64,000 nt of DNA from Formivibrio citricus (GTDB lineage Bacteria; Pseudomonadota; Gammaproteobacteria; Burkholderiales; Chitinibacteraceae): assembly GCF_900115065.1 (NCBI RefSeq), contig NZ_FOVE01000012.1, positions 37,352 through 101,351 on the forward strand, given 5' to 3'. The notes beneath the pieces are model-generated. The model saw only the letters and a list, made by a program, of their open reading frames with translations. It did no database searches and was not told where the DNA came from. A program made the position numbers and the translations under genes. This document shows positions 27,529 to 36,293 of this stretch, piece after piece; position 1 is the first letter of the stretch, and each line of letters begins with the position of its first letter.

Positions 27529-28833
27529 GTGCCAATAGCCGTTCCACAAGTCAATCCGCATTATCTTGACCGCATGATCGACAAGGGGCAGTCATGTGAC
27601 ATCGAAGCGGGCGAGGATATCTTCAGTGCCAGCGGCATCAAGTTGGTGGCAAAAGGGGTGCGCATTTCGGACGCAGTGCGGGAGCGCTTGCTGGTTCACA
27701 AATTGCGCAAGCCGCTCGAAAAATGCGTGGCTGTCCGCTGTGGCGTGAACCACAACTATCTGCTGACCCAGGCTGAAATATTGCTTGATGAATGCGCCGA
27801 GCTGCGTGCCTTGCTGGATAGCCGTACTTTGTTGAACCAGATTGCAGCCATTCCGCTGAATGCCGTGCTCAACGGGTTTTTATCGCTGGCCGACAACGAA
27901 GAGCAGATATTCCAGCATGGTTTGCTGGTAGCGCTGACCGCAGTAGGCTTGGGGCATAAATTGCAATGCCCCGACGATGAGCTGAAAACCATTGCCACGG
28001 CAGCCTTGATGCATGATTTGGGCGAGCTTTACATCGATCCCCGTTTCCTCGATAGAAAAAGACCATTGTCTCCCAAGGAGTGGCGGCATGTCTCTGTTCA
28101 CCCGGTGATCGGTAGCAAGCTGGCGCGCGAGTTGTGCGGCATGAGTCAAGCCGTGAGCCGGGCCATTCTGGAACACCATGAGCGAGGCGATGGTTGTGGC
28201 TATCCGCGAGGGTTGCCGCTGGCGCAGCTGTCCTGGCCTGGCCACATCATTGGCGCGGCGGAGACTATCGCATCCATGGCGCGTCTTTTTGATCATCCCC
28301 TGGAGCGTGCTGAACTGGCCCTGCGATTGATCCCCGGCGAGTTTGACCGGCGGATCATATCCGCGGTGCGTGAAACGACAGCTCCGGCGGGCAGGAAAGA
28401 ACGTCATCCAGCTGCGGCGATGGTCGATGAAACGGCCTGTCAGATGTATGAAAGGGTTTCGACCGCATTCGAGCTTCTGGAGAGTGCGCAGGACGATCTG
28501 GATCAATTACCGAAATCTACTCAGTCGCTGATCGGGCGTGTTGCCATGCGTTTTGGCCTGATCAAGCGCATTTTTTGCAGCACGGGCCTGGATCATCCTC
28601 TGGAAGACTTTCAATGCGGGAGTCTTTCCGAAGAGGAAGATGAACTGCTGATGCACGAGATCAATCTGATCCTGCACGAAATCCAGTGGCGTCTGGGTGA
28701 GCTGGCGCGGGATGTGTCCTGCCGCGCGAGTCAGTTGGCGGGCGTGGACAAATCTGTTTTTGATCATCTTTTATCCATTTTGAGTGGTGATGATCAGGGA
28801 AAACCCGTAGGCGCTGCGGATCAGGCAATATAA
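27529..28833 (+). CDS. HD-GYP domain protein with altered HD motif
   Basis: 434 residues. The HD-GYP region lies about 135-290. It reads MHDLGELYIDPRFL where active family members have HDxGK, so the Lys is replaced by Glu. EHHERGDGCGYPRGLPLAQ keeps the GYP signature. The N-terminal 130 residues resemble the domain before many betaproteobacterial HD-GYP proteins (LVAKGVRISDAVRERLL). The C-terminal 140 residues are helical and unassigned. The GTG start at 27529 has AGGGGG about 6 bp upstream. Function is probably c-di-GMP binding or hydrolysis. It is divergent from the PAS kinase gene. Confidence 0.85.
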   Translation: MPIAVPQVNPHYLDRMIDKGQSCDIEAGEDIFSASGIKLVAKGVRISDAVRERLLVHKLRKPLEKCVAVRCGVNHNYLLTQAEILLDECAELRALLDSRTLLNQIAAIPLNAVLNGFLSLADNEEQIFQHGLLVALTAVGLGHKLQCPDDELKTIATAALMHDLGELYIDPRFLDRKRPLSPKEWRHVSVHPVIGSKLARELCGMSQAVSRAILEHHERGDGCGYPRGLPLAQLSWPGHIIGAAETIASMARLFDHPLERAELALRLIPGEFDRRIISAVRETTAPAGRKERHPAAAMVDETACQMYERVSTAFELLESAQDDLDQLPKSTQSLIGRVAMRFGLIKRIFCSTGLDHPLEDFQCGSLSEEEDELLMHEINLILHEIQWRLGELARDVSCRASQLAGVDKSVFDHLLSILSGDDQGKPVGAADQAI

Positions 28834-28936
28834 TCTGGATACGCATCGGGTATGAGCGAACAAGAGAGGCTTTCTTGCCTCCGGCGGCACGACGCAGCTT
28901 GCAATTTGTATTAACAACATCTGCAAGGGAGAAAAA

Positions 28937-29338
28937 ATGGCTTTTTTCAATTGGACCAACGATCTGGCTTCCAGCAATCCACAGATCGACAGCGACCACA
29001 AGCACCTCATTGATCTGCTGAACCAGCTGCACGATGCCATGAGTTCGGGCAAGGGCAACGCGGTGCTGGGGAATATTCTTGACGAGCTGATCAAGTACAC
29101 CGCTACCCACTTCAAGCGCGAGGAAACGCTGATGCAACAGATCGGCTATGTGGATTACGTATCGCACAAGGCCGAGCACGACAAGTTCGTTGGCGAGGCG
29201 CTGGCGCTGCAGAACCGTTTCAAGACTGGCGCGGCCATGCTGACGGTTAGCGTGTTCAACTTCCTCAGCAACTGGCTGCGCGATCATATCAAGTCGCGCG
29301 ACGTGAAGCTGGGTCAGGCCCTTCTGGCCAAGAAATGA
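28937..29338 (+). CDS. Bacteriohemerythrin
   Basis: 133 residues, single hemerythrin domain. All seven diiron ligands expected for the family are present: His21, His58, Glu62, His77, His81, His117 and Asp122. It starts with the usual AFFNWTNDLASSNPQIDSDH. Hemerythrins bind O2 reversibly, and some act in O2 delivery to methane or respiratory enzymes or in aerotaxis and NO handling. It lies next to pta and close to the NorR/Hcp genes. The ribosome-binding site AAGGGAGAAAAA precedes the ATG. Confidence 0.95.
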   Translation: MAFFNWTNDLASSNPQIDSDHKHLIDLLNQLHDAMSSGKGNAVLGNILDELIKYTATHFKREETLMQQIGYVDYVSHKAEHDKFVGEALALQNRFKTGAAMLTVSVFNFLSNWLRDHIKSRDVKLGQALLAKK

Positions 29339-29364
29339 TCCTTCCTGCTTGGGCAGGAGCAAAC

Positions 29365-29396
29365 AAAAAGGGCTTGCAATCTGCAAGCCCTTTTTT
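29365..29396. terminator. Bidirectional terminator between hemerythrin gene and pta
   Basis: Perfect 14-bp inverted repeat (29365-29378 with 29382-29395, loop ATC). A run flanks it on one side and T run on the other, as expected for a terminator used from both convergent genes. Confidence 0.9.
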
Positions 29397-29413
29397 GTCG
29401 CGTGTGAGGCGGA

Positions 29414-31468
29414 TTACTTGCCGGCCTTCATCGAAACAGCCTGGATCGCAGTCAGTGCGATGGTGAAGACGATGTCGTCCACCAGCGCGCCGCGCGACAG
29501 GTCGTTCACCGGCTTGCGCAGACCCTGCAGCATCGGGCCGACGGAAACTACGTTGGCGCTACGCTGAACGGCCTTGTAGGTGGTGTTGCCGGTATTCAGA
29601 TCCGGGAACACGAACACGGTGGCTTGGCCGGCGACCTTGGAGTTCGGTGCCTTGGAACGGGCTACGTCCATGACGGAGGCAGCGTCGTACTGCAGCGGGC
29701 CGTCCAGTGCCAGTTCCGGAGCCTTTTCCTTGGCGATGCGGGTGGCTTCGGTGACCTTTTCCACGTCGGCGCCAGCGCCGGAAGAACCGGTCGAGTAGCT
29801 GATCATGGCGATCTTCGGATCCACGCCAAAGGCCTTGGCGGAGTCGGCCGATTGCAGGGCAATGTCTGCCAGCTCGGCGGCGGTCGGATTCGGGTTGATC
29901 GCGCAGTCGCCGTAAACCAGAACCTGGTCCGGCATCAGCATGAAGAACACCGAGGACACAATCGATTGGCCCGGAGCGGTCTTGATCAGTTGCAGAGCCG
30001 GACGTACGGTGTTGGCGGTGGTATGCACGGCGCCGGAAACCAGACCGTCCACATGATCCAGAGCCAGCATCATCGTGCCCAGAACCACGGTATCCTGCAG
30101 TTGGTCGCGAGCCTCGGTCTGGGTCAGACCCTTGCTCTTGCGCATTTCGCACATCGGATCGACATACTGTTCGCGCACTTCGTCCGGATCGACAATTTCC
30201 AGGGTCGGCGGCAGGATCACGCCCTGGGCCTTGGCTACGGCTTCGATGGCGTCGCGCTTGCCGAGCAGCACGCAACGGGCGATGCCCTTTTCTTCACAGA
30301 TCGCGGCGGCCTTGACGGTACGCGGCTCGTCGCCTTCCGGCAGGACGATGCGCTTGTTGGCGGCGCGGGCTTTCTGGATCAACTGGAAGCGGAAGGCCGG
30401 CGGAGACATGCGGGTGGTGGCCGGCAGCTTCACGGTGGTCATGACGGAATCAATGCTCAGTTGTTCCGCAACGCTGTCCAGGACCGTACCCATGCGGGCA
30501 TCGTCATCGGCAGCGACGGCGGTCGGCAGGCGGCTCAGTTGCGCAGCCACGGTAAAGGTGTCGCCCTTGGTGCGCAGAATCGGCAGGTCGCTCTTGAAAG
30601 CGCGCGGAGCGAATTCGATCAGCTTTTCGCTGATGAAGCTGTTGTGCGTCAGCAGCAGGCCGGCGAGTTGCACGCCGTTGCTGGCGGCCAATGCGGTGGC
30701 AAGGATCGCGTCGTCGCGGTCGCCGGCGGTCACAACCAGTGCGCCCGGCTTCAGGTTGTCGACCATTTCATTGGCCGAACGGGCAGCAATCACGGTGTCG
30801 AGTACGCGGCGGTTGGCGATGTCGCCTTCAACCACGATATCGGCCTTGAGGTGACGGGCGATATCCAGGGTGCGCGGCGCTTGCAGTGCCGGATCGAACT
30901 TGATCAAGCCCCACAGAGGGATGTCGCCCAGTTCCTTGATGGCGGCTTCCTTGTCGAAGTTATCCTGGGCCTTGTTGATGATCACGCCGGCCACGCTGCG
31001 GCCGTCGGCCTTGAGCTGGTTGGCTTGCAGTTTGGCTTCGGCAATCGAACCTTCGGCCGGCTTGGTCACGAGGATCATTTCAGCCTGCAGGCTGCGGGCG
31101 ATGTCGGAATTCAGGCGCGTGGCAAAAGACTGGCCCGGCTCGTTGTGCAGACCTTCGATCACCAGGACGTCCATGCCTTCTGCGGCTTCCATGCACAGGC
31201 GGACCACGTCTTCCAGCAACTCGTCGTTCTGGTTGGCGGAAATGCGGGCCAGCACGTTATCGATGTCCAGCGGGTTCGGGCTGTCGATGCTGCAGAGCAC
31301 GCGCGCGAAGTGCGCGGAACGCTCGATGTGCGAAAGATCTTGCGGAACAGGCTTGACGAAGCCTACGCGCAGGCCCTGACGTTGCAGGGCAGTGACGACA
31401 CCCAGTGCTACGGAAGTAAGACCCACGTTTTGCCGGGTCGGGACAAAGAAGAGAGTTTGCATGGTCAT
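29414..31468 (-). CDS. pta: Phosphate acetyltransferase (long form)
   Basis: 684 residues. The N-terminal BioD-like P-loop domain (about 1-190, with PTRQNVGLTSVALG), a DRTGG domain (about 210-320) and the catalytic PTA domain (about 365-680) match long proteobacterial Pta (E. coli 714). Catalytic landmarks include RIVLPEGDEPRT, the SGAVHTTANTVRPAL segment, ISYSTGSSGAG and GPLQYDAA. It interconverts acetyl-CoA and acetyl phosphate; ackA is not in the window. The ATG at 31468 is chosen because the family begins near MTMQTLFFVPT. A much longer open frame upstream is out of keeping with the family and overlaps the divergent norR region. Confidence 0.93.
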   Translation of the reverse strand: MTMQTLFFVPTRQNVGLTSVALGVVTALQRQGLRVGFVKPVPQDLSHIERSAHFARVLCSIDSPNPLDIDNVLARISANQNDELLEDVVRLCMEAAEGMDVLVIEGLHNEPGQSFATRLNSDIARSLQAEMILVTKPAEGSIAEAKLQANQLKADGRSVAGVIINKAQDNFDKEAAIKELGDIPLWGLIKFDPALQAPRTLDIARHLKADIVVEGDIANRRVLDTVIAARSANEMVDNLKPGALVVTAGDRDDAILATALAASNGVQLAGLLLTHNSFISEKLIEFAPRAFKSDLPILRTKGDTFTVAAQLSRLPTAVAADDDARMGTVLDSVAEQLSIDSVMTTVKLPATTRMSPPAFRFQLIQKARAANKRIVLPEGDEPRTVKAAAICEEKGIARCVLLGKRDAIEAVAKAQGVILPPTLEIVDPDEVREQYVDPMCEMRKSKGLTQTEARDQLQDTVVLGTMMLALDHVDGLVSGAVHTTANTVRPALQLIKTAPGQSIVSSVFFMLMPDQVLVYGDCAINPNPTAAELADIALQSADSAKAFGVDPKIAMISYSTGSSGAGADVEKVTEATRIAKEKAPELALDGPLQYDAASVMDVARSKAPNSKVAGQATVFVFPDLNTGNTTYKAVQRSANVVSVGPMLQGLRKPVNDLSRGALVDDIVFTIALTAIQAVSMKAGK

Positions 31469-31678
31469 TTGAGTCCGGTTGGTTGAGCCGAGGCCGCAAT
31501 GGAAATCACGGCTAAAAAACTGCGCGATTTTACCATTGCGCGCTGCAGCAAGGGACCGGTGATTTCGATATATTTTGATCGTGGTCTGTTTGTAAGCATG
31601 GTAATTTTTGCGCTTGCAACGGGCCGTAACATTGCGAGTATTCAGGGCAAATACACAAAACAATGTCAGAATGCATCC

Positions 31679-33223
31679 ATGATTGAACAACAGTATATCG
31701 ACCAGGCGCTTTGGCAGATTGCCGTGGATTTGTCCACGTCGATGCCGGGCGACGTCCAGTTCCAGCGGCTGGTATCCGTGATCGGCACCGTGCTGCCTTG
31801 CGATGCCGTGGCCCTGTTCCGTCTGCAGGATGACGTGTTGGTTCCCGTGGCTTGCCACGGCTTGGCGCCGGAGCTGATCGGGCGGCGTTTCGTGCCGAAC
31901 GAACACCCGCGCTTGTCGGCCATCCTTTCCAGCAAGGCGCCGGTGCGTTTCCCGCCCGATTCCGATCTGCCTGATCCCTTCGACGGCCTGCTGGCCTGCG
32001 ACGGCGAGCGTTCCTGCCCGGTGCATGCCTGCATCGGCTGCAGCCTGCATATCGACAACGAACTGGTCGGCGCGCTGACCTTCGATGCGCTGGACCGCAA
32101 CGCCTTTGCCTCGCTATCCGATTCGTCGGTGGCCGCGTTTGCCGCGCTGGCGGCGGCCACCTTGCGCAACGTGGCGCTGATCCAGGCGCTGGAACAAGCC
32201 AGCGAGCGCCAGCATGCAATTGCCAGCGACCTGATCCGCGAAGCGCGCCGCCGCGAAGGCGATCTGGTCGGAAGCAGTGGCCCCATGCAGATTTTACGCC
32301 GCGACATCGCCATGGTGGCCACCACCGATCTGGCCGTGCTCATCACCGGCGAAACCGGTACCGGCAAGGAGCTGGTCGCGCGCACGATCCACGCCCAGTC
32401 CTCGCGTGCCGAGCAGGCCATCGTGCAGATCAACTGCGCAGCGCTGCCGGAATCGGTGGCCGAGAGCGAGTTGTTCGGGCACTGCAAGGGCGCGTTTACC
32501 GGCGCGGTGGCCGACCGGGCCGGCAAGTTCGAACTCGCGCACGGCGGCACCTTGTTCCTCGACGAAATCGGCGAACTGCCCCTGAGTCTGCAAGCCAAAC
32601 TGCTGCGCGCCCTGCAGCAGGGCGAAATCCAGCGCATCGGCGCGGATTACCCGATCAAGGTCAACGTGCGCCTGATCGCCGCCACCAACCGCGATCTGGA
32701 AAAGGAAGTCGAAGAAGGGCGCTTTCGCGCCGATCTTTTTCACCGCCTGCATGTCTACCCGATCCACGTTCCGGCCCTGCGCGAACACAAGGAAGACCTC
32801 GCCGGCCTGGCCGGGCATTTCCTCGAAGCCGGGCGCTACCGGCTCGGCGTGCGCCAGATCGACCTGCACCCCCTGGCGCTCATGGCCCTGCAAGGCTACG
32901 ACTGGCCGGGCAACGTGCGCGAACTGGAACACCTGCTGCTGCGCGCCAGCCTGCGCGCCTGCCAGAGAGATCGGCAGCGCGTGATCGTGCGCGAAGAAGA
33001 TTTGGGATTGCCTGCCGAAGAAGTCGTGCCGACCAAGGCCGCAGAAATTGCACAGGCCCAAGTCTTGCCGGAAGAAGGGTTGCGCGAGGCAGTCGATGAT
33101 TTCCAGCGCCAGATGATTCAAGCTGCATTGCGTGTCAACGACGGCAACTGGACGCGCGCCGCCCGCCAACTCAAGCTGGACCGGGCCAATTTGCAACGAC
33201 TGGCACAGCGGTTGGGGGTGTAG
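31679..33223 (+). CDS. norR: NO-responsive sigma-54 activator NorR
   Basis: 514 residues (E. coli NorR 504). The N-terminal GAF domain (about 20-165) has the region binding non-heme iron in NorR: CPVHACIG aligns with the conserved Cys, and the Asp in TFDAL with the iron-ligand Asp. The AAA+ domain (about 190-420) has GETGTGKE, GHCKGAFTGA (sigma-54 contact loop) and FLDEIGELP. The C-terminal Fis-type HTH is at about 470-514. It binds GT-N7-AC sites and activates sigma-54 promoters on NO. The ATG at 31679 gives the family start; 60 codons upstream lack similarity. Three such sites lie before hcp at 38737-38790. Confidence 0.93.
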   Translation: MIEQQYIDQALWQIAVDLSTSMPGDVQFQRLVSVIGTVLPCDAVALFRLQDDVLVPVACHGLAPELIGRRFVPNEHPRLSAILSSKAPVRFPPDSDLPDPFDGLLACDGERSCPVHACIGCSLHIDNELVGALTFDALDRNAFASLSDSSVAAFAALAAATLRNVALIQALEQASERQHAIASDLIREARRREGDLVGSSGPMQILRRDIAMVATTDLAVLITGETGTGKELVARTIHAQSSRAEQAIVQINCAALPESVAESELFGHCKGAFTGAVADRAGKFELAHGGTLFLDEIGELPLSLQAKLLRALQQGEIQRIGADYPIKVNVRLIAATNRDLEKEVEEGRFRADLFHRLHVYPIHVPALREHKEDLAGLAGHFLEAGRYRLGVRQIDLHPLALMALQGYDWPGNVRELEHLLLRASLRACQRDRQRVIVREEDLGLPAEEVVPTKAAEIAQAQVLPEEGLREAVDDFQRQMIQAALRVNDGNWTRAARQLKLDRANLQRLAQRLGV

Positions 33224-33236
33224 GGCTGGGTGTGTG

Positions 33237-33321
33237 TAAGGAATCGGAGCGAAGCGACATTCCGCCATGGCTTCGTTCACCGGGACGGAGCTTGGCGGAT
33301 TGCTTCGCGAATCCGCCTTAC
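33237..33321. repeat. Dispersed imperfect palindrome, type D copy 1
   Basis: 85-bp unit from GTAAGGAATCGGAGCGAAGCGACATTCCGCC to GGCGGATTGCTTCGCGAATCCGCCTTAC. The two ends are near-complementary, and the same unit recurs at 35699. It lies 13 bp after the norR stop and may act as its transcript end. Confidence 0.75.
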
Positions 33322-33394
33322 GGGTTAATAGTCTTGGATGGTTCCCCGGAGACAAGGGCGTGGCCGAGGCCTGATATGCGCAGTGAATCGCAAG

Positions 33395-34558
33395 CTACTC
33401 TTCGCAATAATTGGCAATGACTCTGTTTCGTCCTGTAGCCTTTGCCTTGTAAAGTGCGGCATCCGAAATTGCCAGGACCTCAGATAAGCTCGAATGTTTC
33501 GATGAGCGCTCAGCCACCCCAATGCTCACGGAAACACTCAATGAACCACGTGGCGATAAGATTGTGGTGTTTTCCACAGACCGGCGCAGCCGTTCCGCAA
33601 CTGCCATCGCTTTGTCCATCGTGGTGTTGGGAAGCAAGGCGATGAATTCTTCTCCACCATAACGGCACCAAATATCATTTGTTCGCAATGCCGCCTGAGC
33701 AGACTTCGACACTTGAACCAGAGCAACGTCACCAGTCTGGTGGCCGTGCTGATCGTTGAAGTGCTTGAAGTGATCAATATCGACCGTAAGAATCGAGAGC
33801 GGATAGCCATGACGCACGCTTCTTGCCCATTCCATGTCGGAAAACTCGATAAAGGCACGGCGATTGTAGGCTTGCGTCAATATGTCATGACGGGCTTGAG
33901 CGTGAATTTCCTCCTGAAGCCTTTGCGATGTATGCAAAGTCAGTAGCACCGTGATCATCGGGAAGCTGATCAGTGACGTTGCGATCCAAAGCAGGCGCGG
34001 TAGTGTTGGCGACAATGAGAACGTTAGATCAAAGACCCCGCCCGCCACCCGCCAAACGTTGGCTATTACCAGAACGATAAACAGAATTCCAATTATCCGG
34101 AACGTGTAGTTCCCTTTGGTTGTTCTCGCCCTCAAGCAGGCGTAGGCGGTATATAGGTCAAGCGTCAGAAACACCAGGTTTTGAGTCAACACGCTAGCCG
34201 GGTAATTCGGCGACACTAAGGTAAACCATGCCAAGAATCCATTGGCCACAGCACATAGCGCCAGTCCAAAATTGAACGGTGGTTTTCGGTCGGCGGCTTT
34301 GACAATTCCAAAATTGAAGAGCAGCAAGCCCGGTAGCAGGAATAGATTCGAAACGATCTCGGTCAGTACAACCGACGCCTGATTGCGTAGTGCGAACAAA
34401 AACAAACCGATGGCAAACATCAATGATCCGATAGCCCAGTCTTTTGCTGGTGGATAGTTTCGCTGAACACTCCACAAATAGACTAGTACCGCCGCCTGTC
34501 CGATATTAATGCCTACATAGATCAAAACCAGTGTTCTTATGTCAAGGACGGCGGGCAT
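33395..34558 (-). CDS. Membrane diguanylate cyclase
   Basis: 387 residues. About seven hydrophobic helices occupy residues 5-205, then a GGDEF domain spans about 215-385. The active-site signature is RYGGEEF with an RTND product-inhibition site five residues before it, so both activity and feedback look intact. No recognisable extracytoplasmic sensor domain is present. The gene is visibly lower in GC than its neighbours. It is convergent with norR and divergent from the cupin gene. Confidence 0.9.
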   Translation of the reverse strand: MPAVLDIRTLVLIYVGINIGQAAVLVYLWSVQRNYPPAKDWAIGSLMFAIGLFLFALRNQASVVLTEIVSNLFLLPGLLLFNFGIVKAADRKPPFNFGLALCAVANGFLAWFTLVSPNYPASVLTQNLVFLTLDLYTAYACLRARTTKGNYTFRIIGILFIVLVIANVWRVAGGVFDLTFSLSPTLPRLLWIATSLISFPMITVLLTLHTSQRLQEEIHAQARHDILTQAYNRRAFIEFSDMEWARSVRHGYPLSILTVDIDHFKHFNDQHGHQTGDVALVQVSKSAQAALRTNDIWCRYGGEEFIALLPNTTMDKAMAVAERLRRSVENTTILSPRGSLSVSVSIGVAERSSKHSSLSEVLAISDAALYKAKATGRNRVIANYCEE

Positions 34559-34698
34559 TCTTGTCTCTGGATCAGAAGAAATACTGAAGTTTATACCGAG
34601 ATTGTCCGATCAGTTGTTAAGGGGTGGCACTTTTCTCGATCGCCGGTTTCGTGCCGTGATACCCTTGCAATATTCCCGATTTGCCAGAAGAGCAGGGC

Positions 34699-35169
34699 AT
34701 GCACATCAAAACAGTTGCCGGCCGGAGCAGCAAAAAAGCTTGCTATCTCACTCAGCGATTGATGGTCGGTGCCTTGCTGCTGGCTTCGCTGTCCACCGCT
34801 GCTTTGGCGAGTGACCAAGGCTACTATCCCGTGCAGGAATTGCTGGTCACTGGTGAGACCGTTGCCGGCGAGAAGATCAAATACCCCACCACCGGTGCGC
34901 CCAAGATCACCGTTGCCGTGGTGACGGTCGCTCCCAACTCCCAAGCCGGCTTTCATCGCCACCCGGTACCGCTGGTCGCCTACATTCTGGAAGGCGAACT
35001 CACCGTCGATTACGGCGAAAAGGGGGTGAAAACCTTCCGCAAGGGCGATGCGGTAGTCGAGGCGATGAATTTGCCGCATCGCGGCATGAATCTGGGCAGT
35101 GGTGTCGTCAAACTTCTGGCCGTGTATGTCGGTGCGGAAGGCTCGGCCAACGCAACGCTGGAGAAGTAG
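34699..35169 (+). CDS. Secreted cupin domain protein
   Basis: 156 residues with a signal peptide ending near TAALA (about residue 38 of the chosen frame). The cupin barrel shows the two motifs FHRHPVPLVAYILEGELTV and KTFRKGDAVVEAMNLPHRGMN, with His residues suitable for metal binding. The function is unknown; small periplasmic cupins bind or turn over various ligands. The ATG at 34699 is preferred to a TTG at 34681. The deaminase gene follows 61 bp downstream on the same strand. Confidence 0.8.
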   Translation: MHIKTVAGRSSKKACYLTQRLMVGALLLASLSTAALASDQGYYPVQELLVTGETVAGEKIKYPTTGAPKITVAVVTVAPNSQAGFHRHPVPLVAYILEGELTVDYGEKGVKTFRKGDAVVEAMNLPHRGMNLGSGVVKLLAVYVGAEGSANATLEK

Positions 35170-35230
35170 CCATAATCCGGCCGAAGCCGGAGTTGGTTCC
35201 CCGATCAATCACAAACTTGGAGTGGTCAGG

Positions 35231-35674
35231 ATGGACGATTTCATGCAAGCCGCGATAGCGGAAGCTCAAGCCGGCCTGGCCGAGGGCGGCATTCCGATCG
35301 GCTCGGTGCTGGTTCATCGCGGCGTGATCATTGGCCGCGGTCATAACCGTCGTGTCCAGCAGGGTAGCGCCATCCTGCACGGCGAAATGGATGCTTTGGA
35401 AAACGCCGGCCGGCAGTCGGCACAGGTCTATCGCGAGTCGGTGCTTTACACCACCTTATCGCCTTGCGCGATGTGTTCCGGTGCGATTCTGCTCTACGGC
35501 ATCCCCAAGGTCGTCATCGGCGAGAACGTTACCTTCACCGGGGAAGAGGACCTTTTACGTTCGCGCGGTGTGGAGATCGAACTGCTTCAGGATGGCACCT
35601 GCATTGCCCTGATGCGCGAGTTCATCTCGCAACATCCTGCGCTCTGGCAAGAGGACATTGGGGAAACGGCCTGA
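35231..35674 (+). CDS. Cytosine deaminase, yeast Fcy1 type (cytidine-deaminase-like fold)
   Basis: 147 residues. Zinc ligands and catalytic Glu are His50, Glu52, Cys79 and Cys82 (ILHGEMDALEN ... SPCAMCSGA). The register equals yeast Fcy1 (His62, Glu64, Cys91, Cys94) shifted by 12. YGIPKVVIGENVTF, LRSRGVEIELL and the WQEDIGE end also match the fungal-type enzyme rather than TadA or the unrelated CodA. The expected reaction is cytosine to uracil in pyrimidine salvage. No uracil permease or codB is nearby. The start at 35231 follows GTGGTCAGG. A type D repeat lies downstream. Confidence 0.85.
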   Translation: MDDFMQAAIAEAQAGLAEGGIPIGSVLVHRGVIIGRGHNRRVQQGSAILHGEMDALENAGRQSAQVYRESVLYTTLSPCAMCSGAILLYGIPKVVIGENVTFTGEEDLLRSRGVEIELLQDGTCIALMREFISQHPALWQEDIGETA

Positions 35675-35698
35675 AGCACCGCGTACGGTGCAAAACCC

Positions 35699-35787
35699 GT
35701 AAGGGAATCGGAGCGAAGCGACATTCCGCCATGGCTTTGTTCGCAAAAAACACGGTCTGGCGGATTGCTTCGCGAATCCGTCTCAGG
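35699..35787. repeat. Dispersed imperfect palindrome, type D copy 2
   Basis: Shares GAATCGGAGCGAAGCGACATTCCGCCATGGCTT and TGGCGGATTGCTTCGCGAATCCG with 33237. It fills most of the gap between the cytosine deaminase gene and the 3' end of nrdG. Confidence 0.75.
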
Positions 35788-35816
35788 CGTGCTTTTGTTA
35801 AACGGACAAAGTTTGA

Positions 35817-36293
35817 TCAAGAACAATCCGCTGCGCGGATTCGTCGTTCATCCACCAGCCGGATCAAGCGCTGGTTCGCCGAGCCGCGCCAGGGTAGGGT
35901 GGTCGGCTGATCCTGCAGGTAGCGGCCGTCGATCAGCACATCTACATCCTGCAGTAATTCCAGATGCTGCACTTCTTCATACAGATACCCGGTCCACAGC
36001 CAGATGTCCTTGTGCGGATAGCGCTGCTTGAACGCACGGCACAGCGCGGCAATATCATCCCGATTTGCCGGTAGCAGCGGATCGCCGCCGGAGAGGCTCA
36101 GGCCATCGTGGTCCGCGCACAGGTCCAGTACGCGTTCGCGAATCTCGTCTGTAAAGGGCTGACCGGAAAGCCGATCCCAGGTGGAGCGGTTGTAGCAGCC
36201 CGGGCAGGCGTGGGCGCAACCGGTTACGAACAGGGTCACGCGCAGTCCTTCGCCATTGACCACGTCGCAGGCGTAGTAGCGGTCGTAGTTCAT
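35817..36293 (-). CDS. nrdG: Anaerobic ribonucleotide reductase activating protein
   Basis: 158 residues, the common NrdG size. The radical-SAM motif CxxxCxxC is Cys26, Cys30, Cys33 (TGCAHACPGCYN). LSLSGGDPL is the SAM-binding segment. NrdG makes the glycyl radical on NrdD. The ATG overlaps the nrdD stop (ATGA), so the two are translationally coupled. Confidence 0.96.
   Translation of the reverse strand: MNYDRYYACDVVNGEGLRVTLFVTGCAHACPGCYNRSTWDRLSGQPFTDEIRERVLDLCADHDGLSLSGGDPLLPANRDDIAALCRAFKQRYPHKDIWLWTGYLYEEVQHLELLQDVDVLIDGRYLQDQPTTLPWRGSANQRLIRLVDERRIRAADCS

Noticed and set aside
28850..28936. Sigma-54 promoter ahead of the hemerythrin gene (GGCACGACGCAGCTTGC)
   Set aside because: The spacing between GG and GC is 9 or 13, not 10, and no GT-N7-AC triplet is near.
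31499..31678. 60-codon N-terminal extension of norR
   Set aside because: No similarity to NorR N-termini; the family start and length fit the ATG at 31679.
31469..32050. Extension of pta upstream of 31468
   Set aside because: It would add about 190 residues unrelated to Pta and overlap the norR coding region on the other strand.
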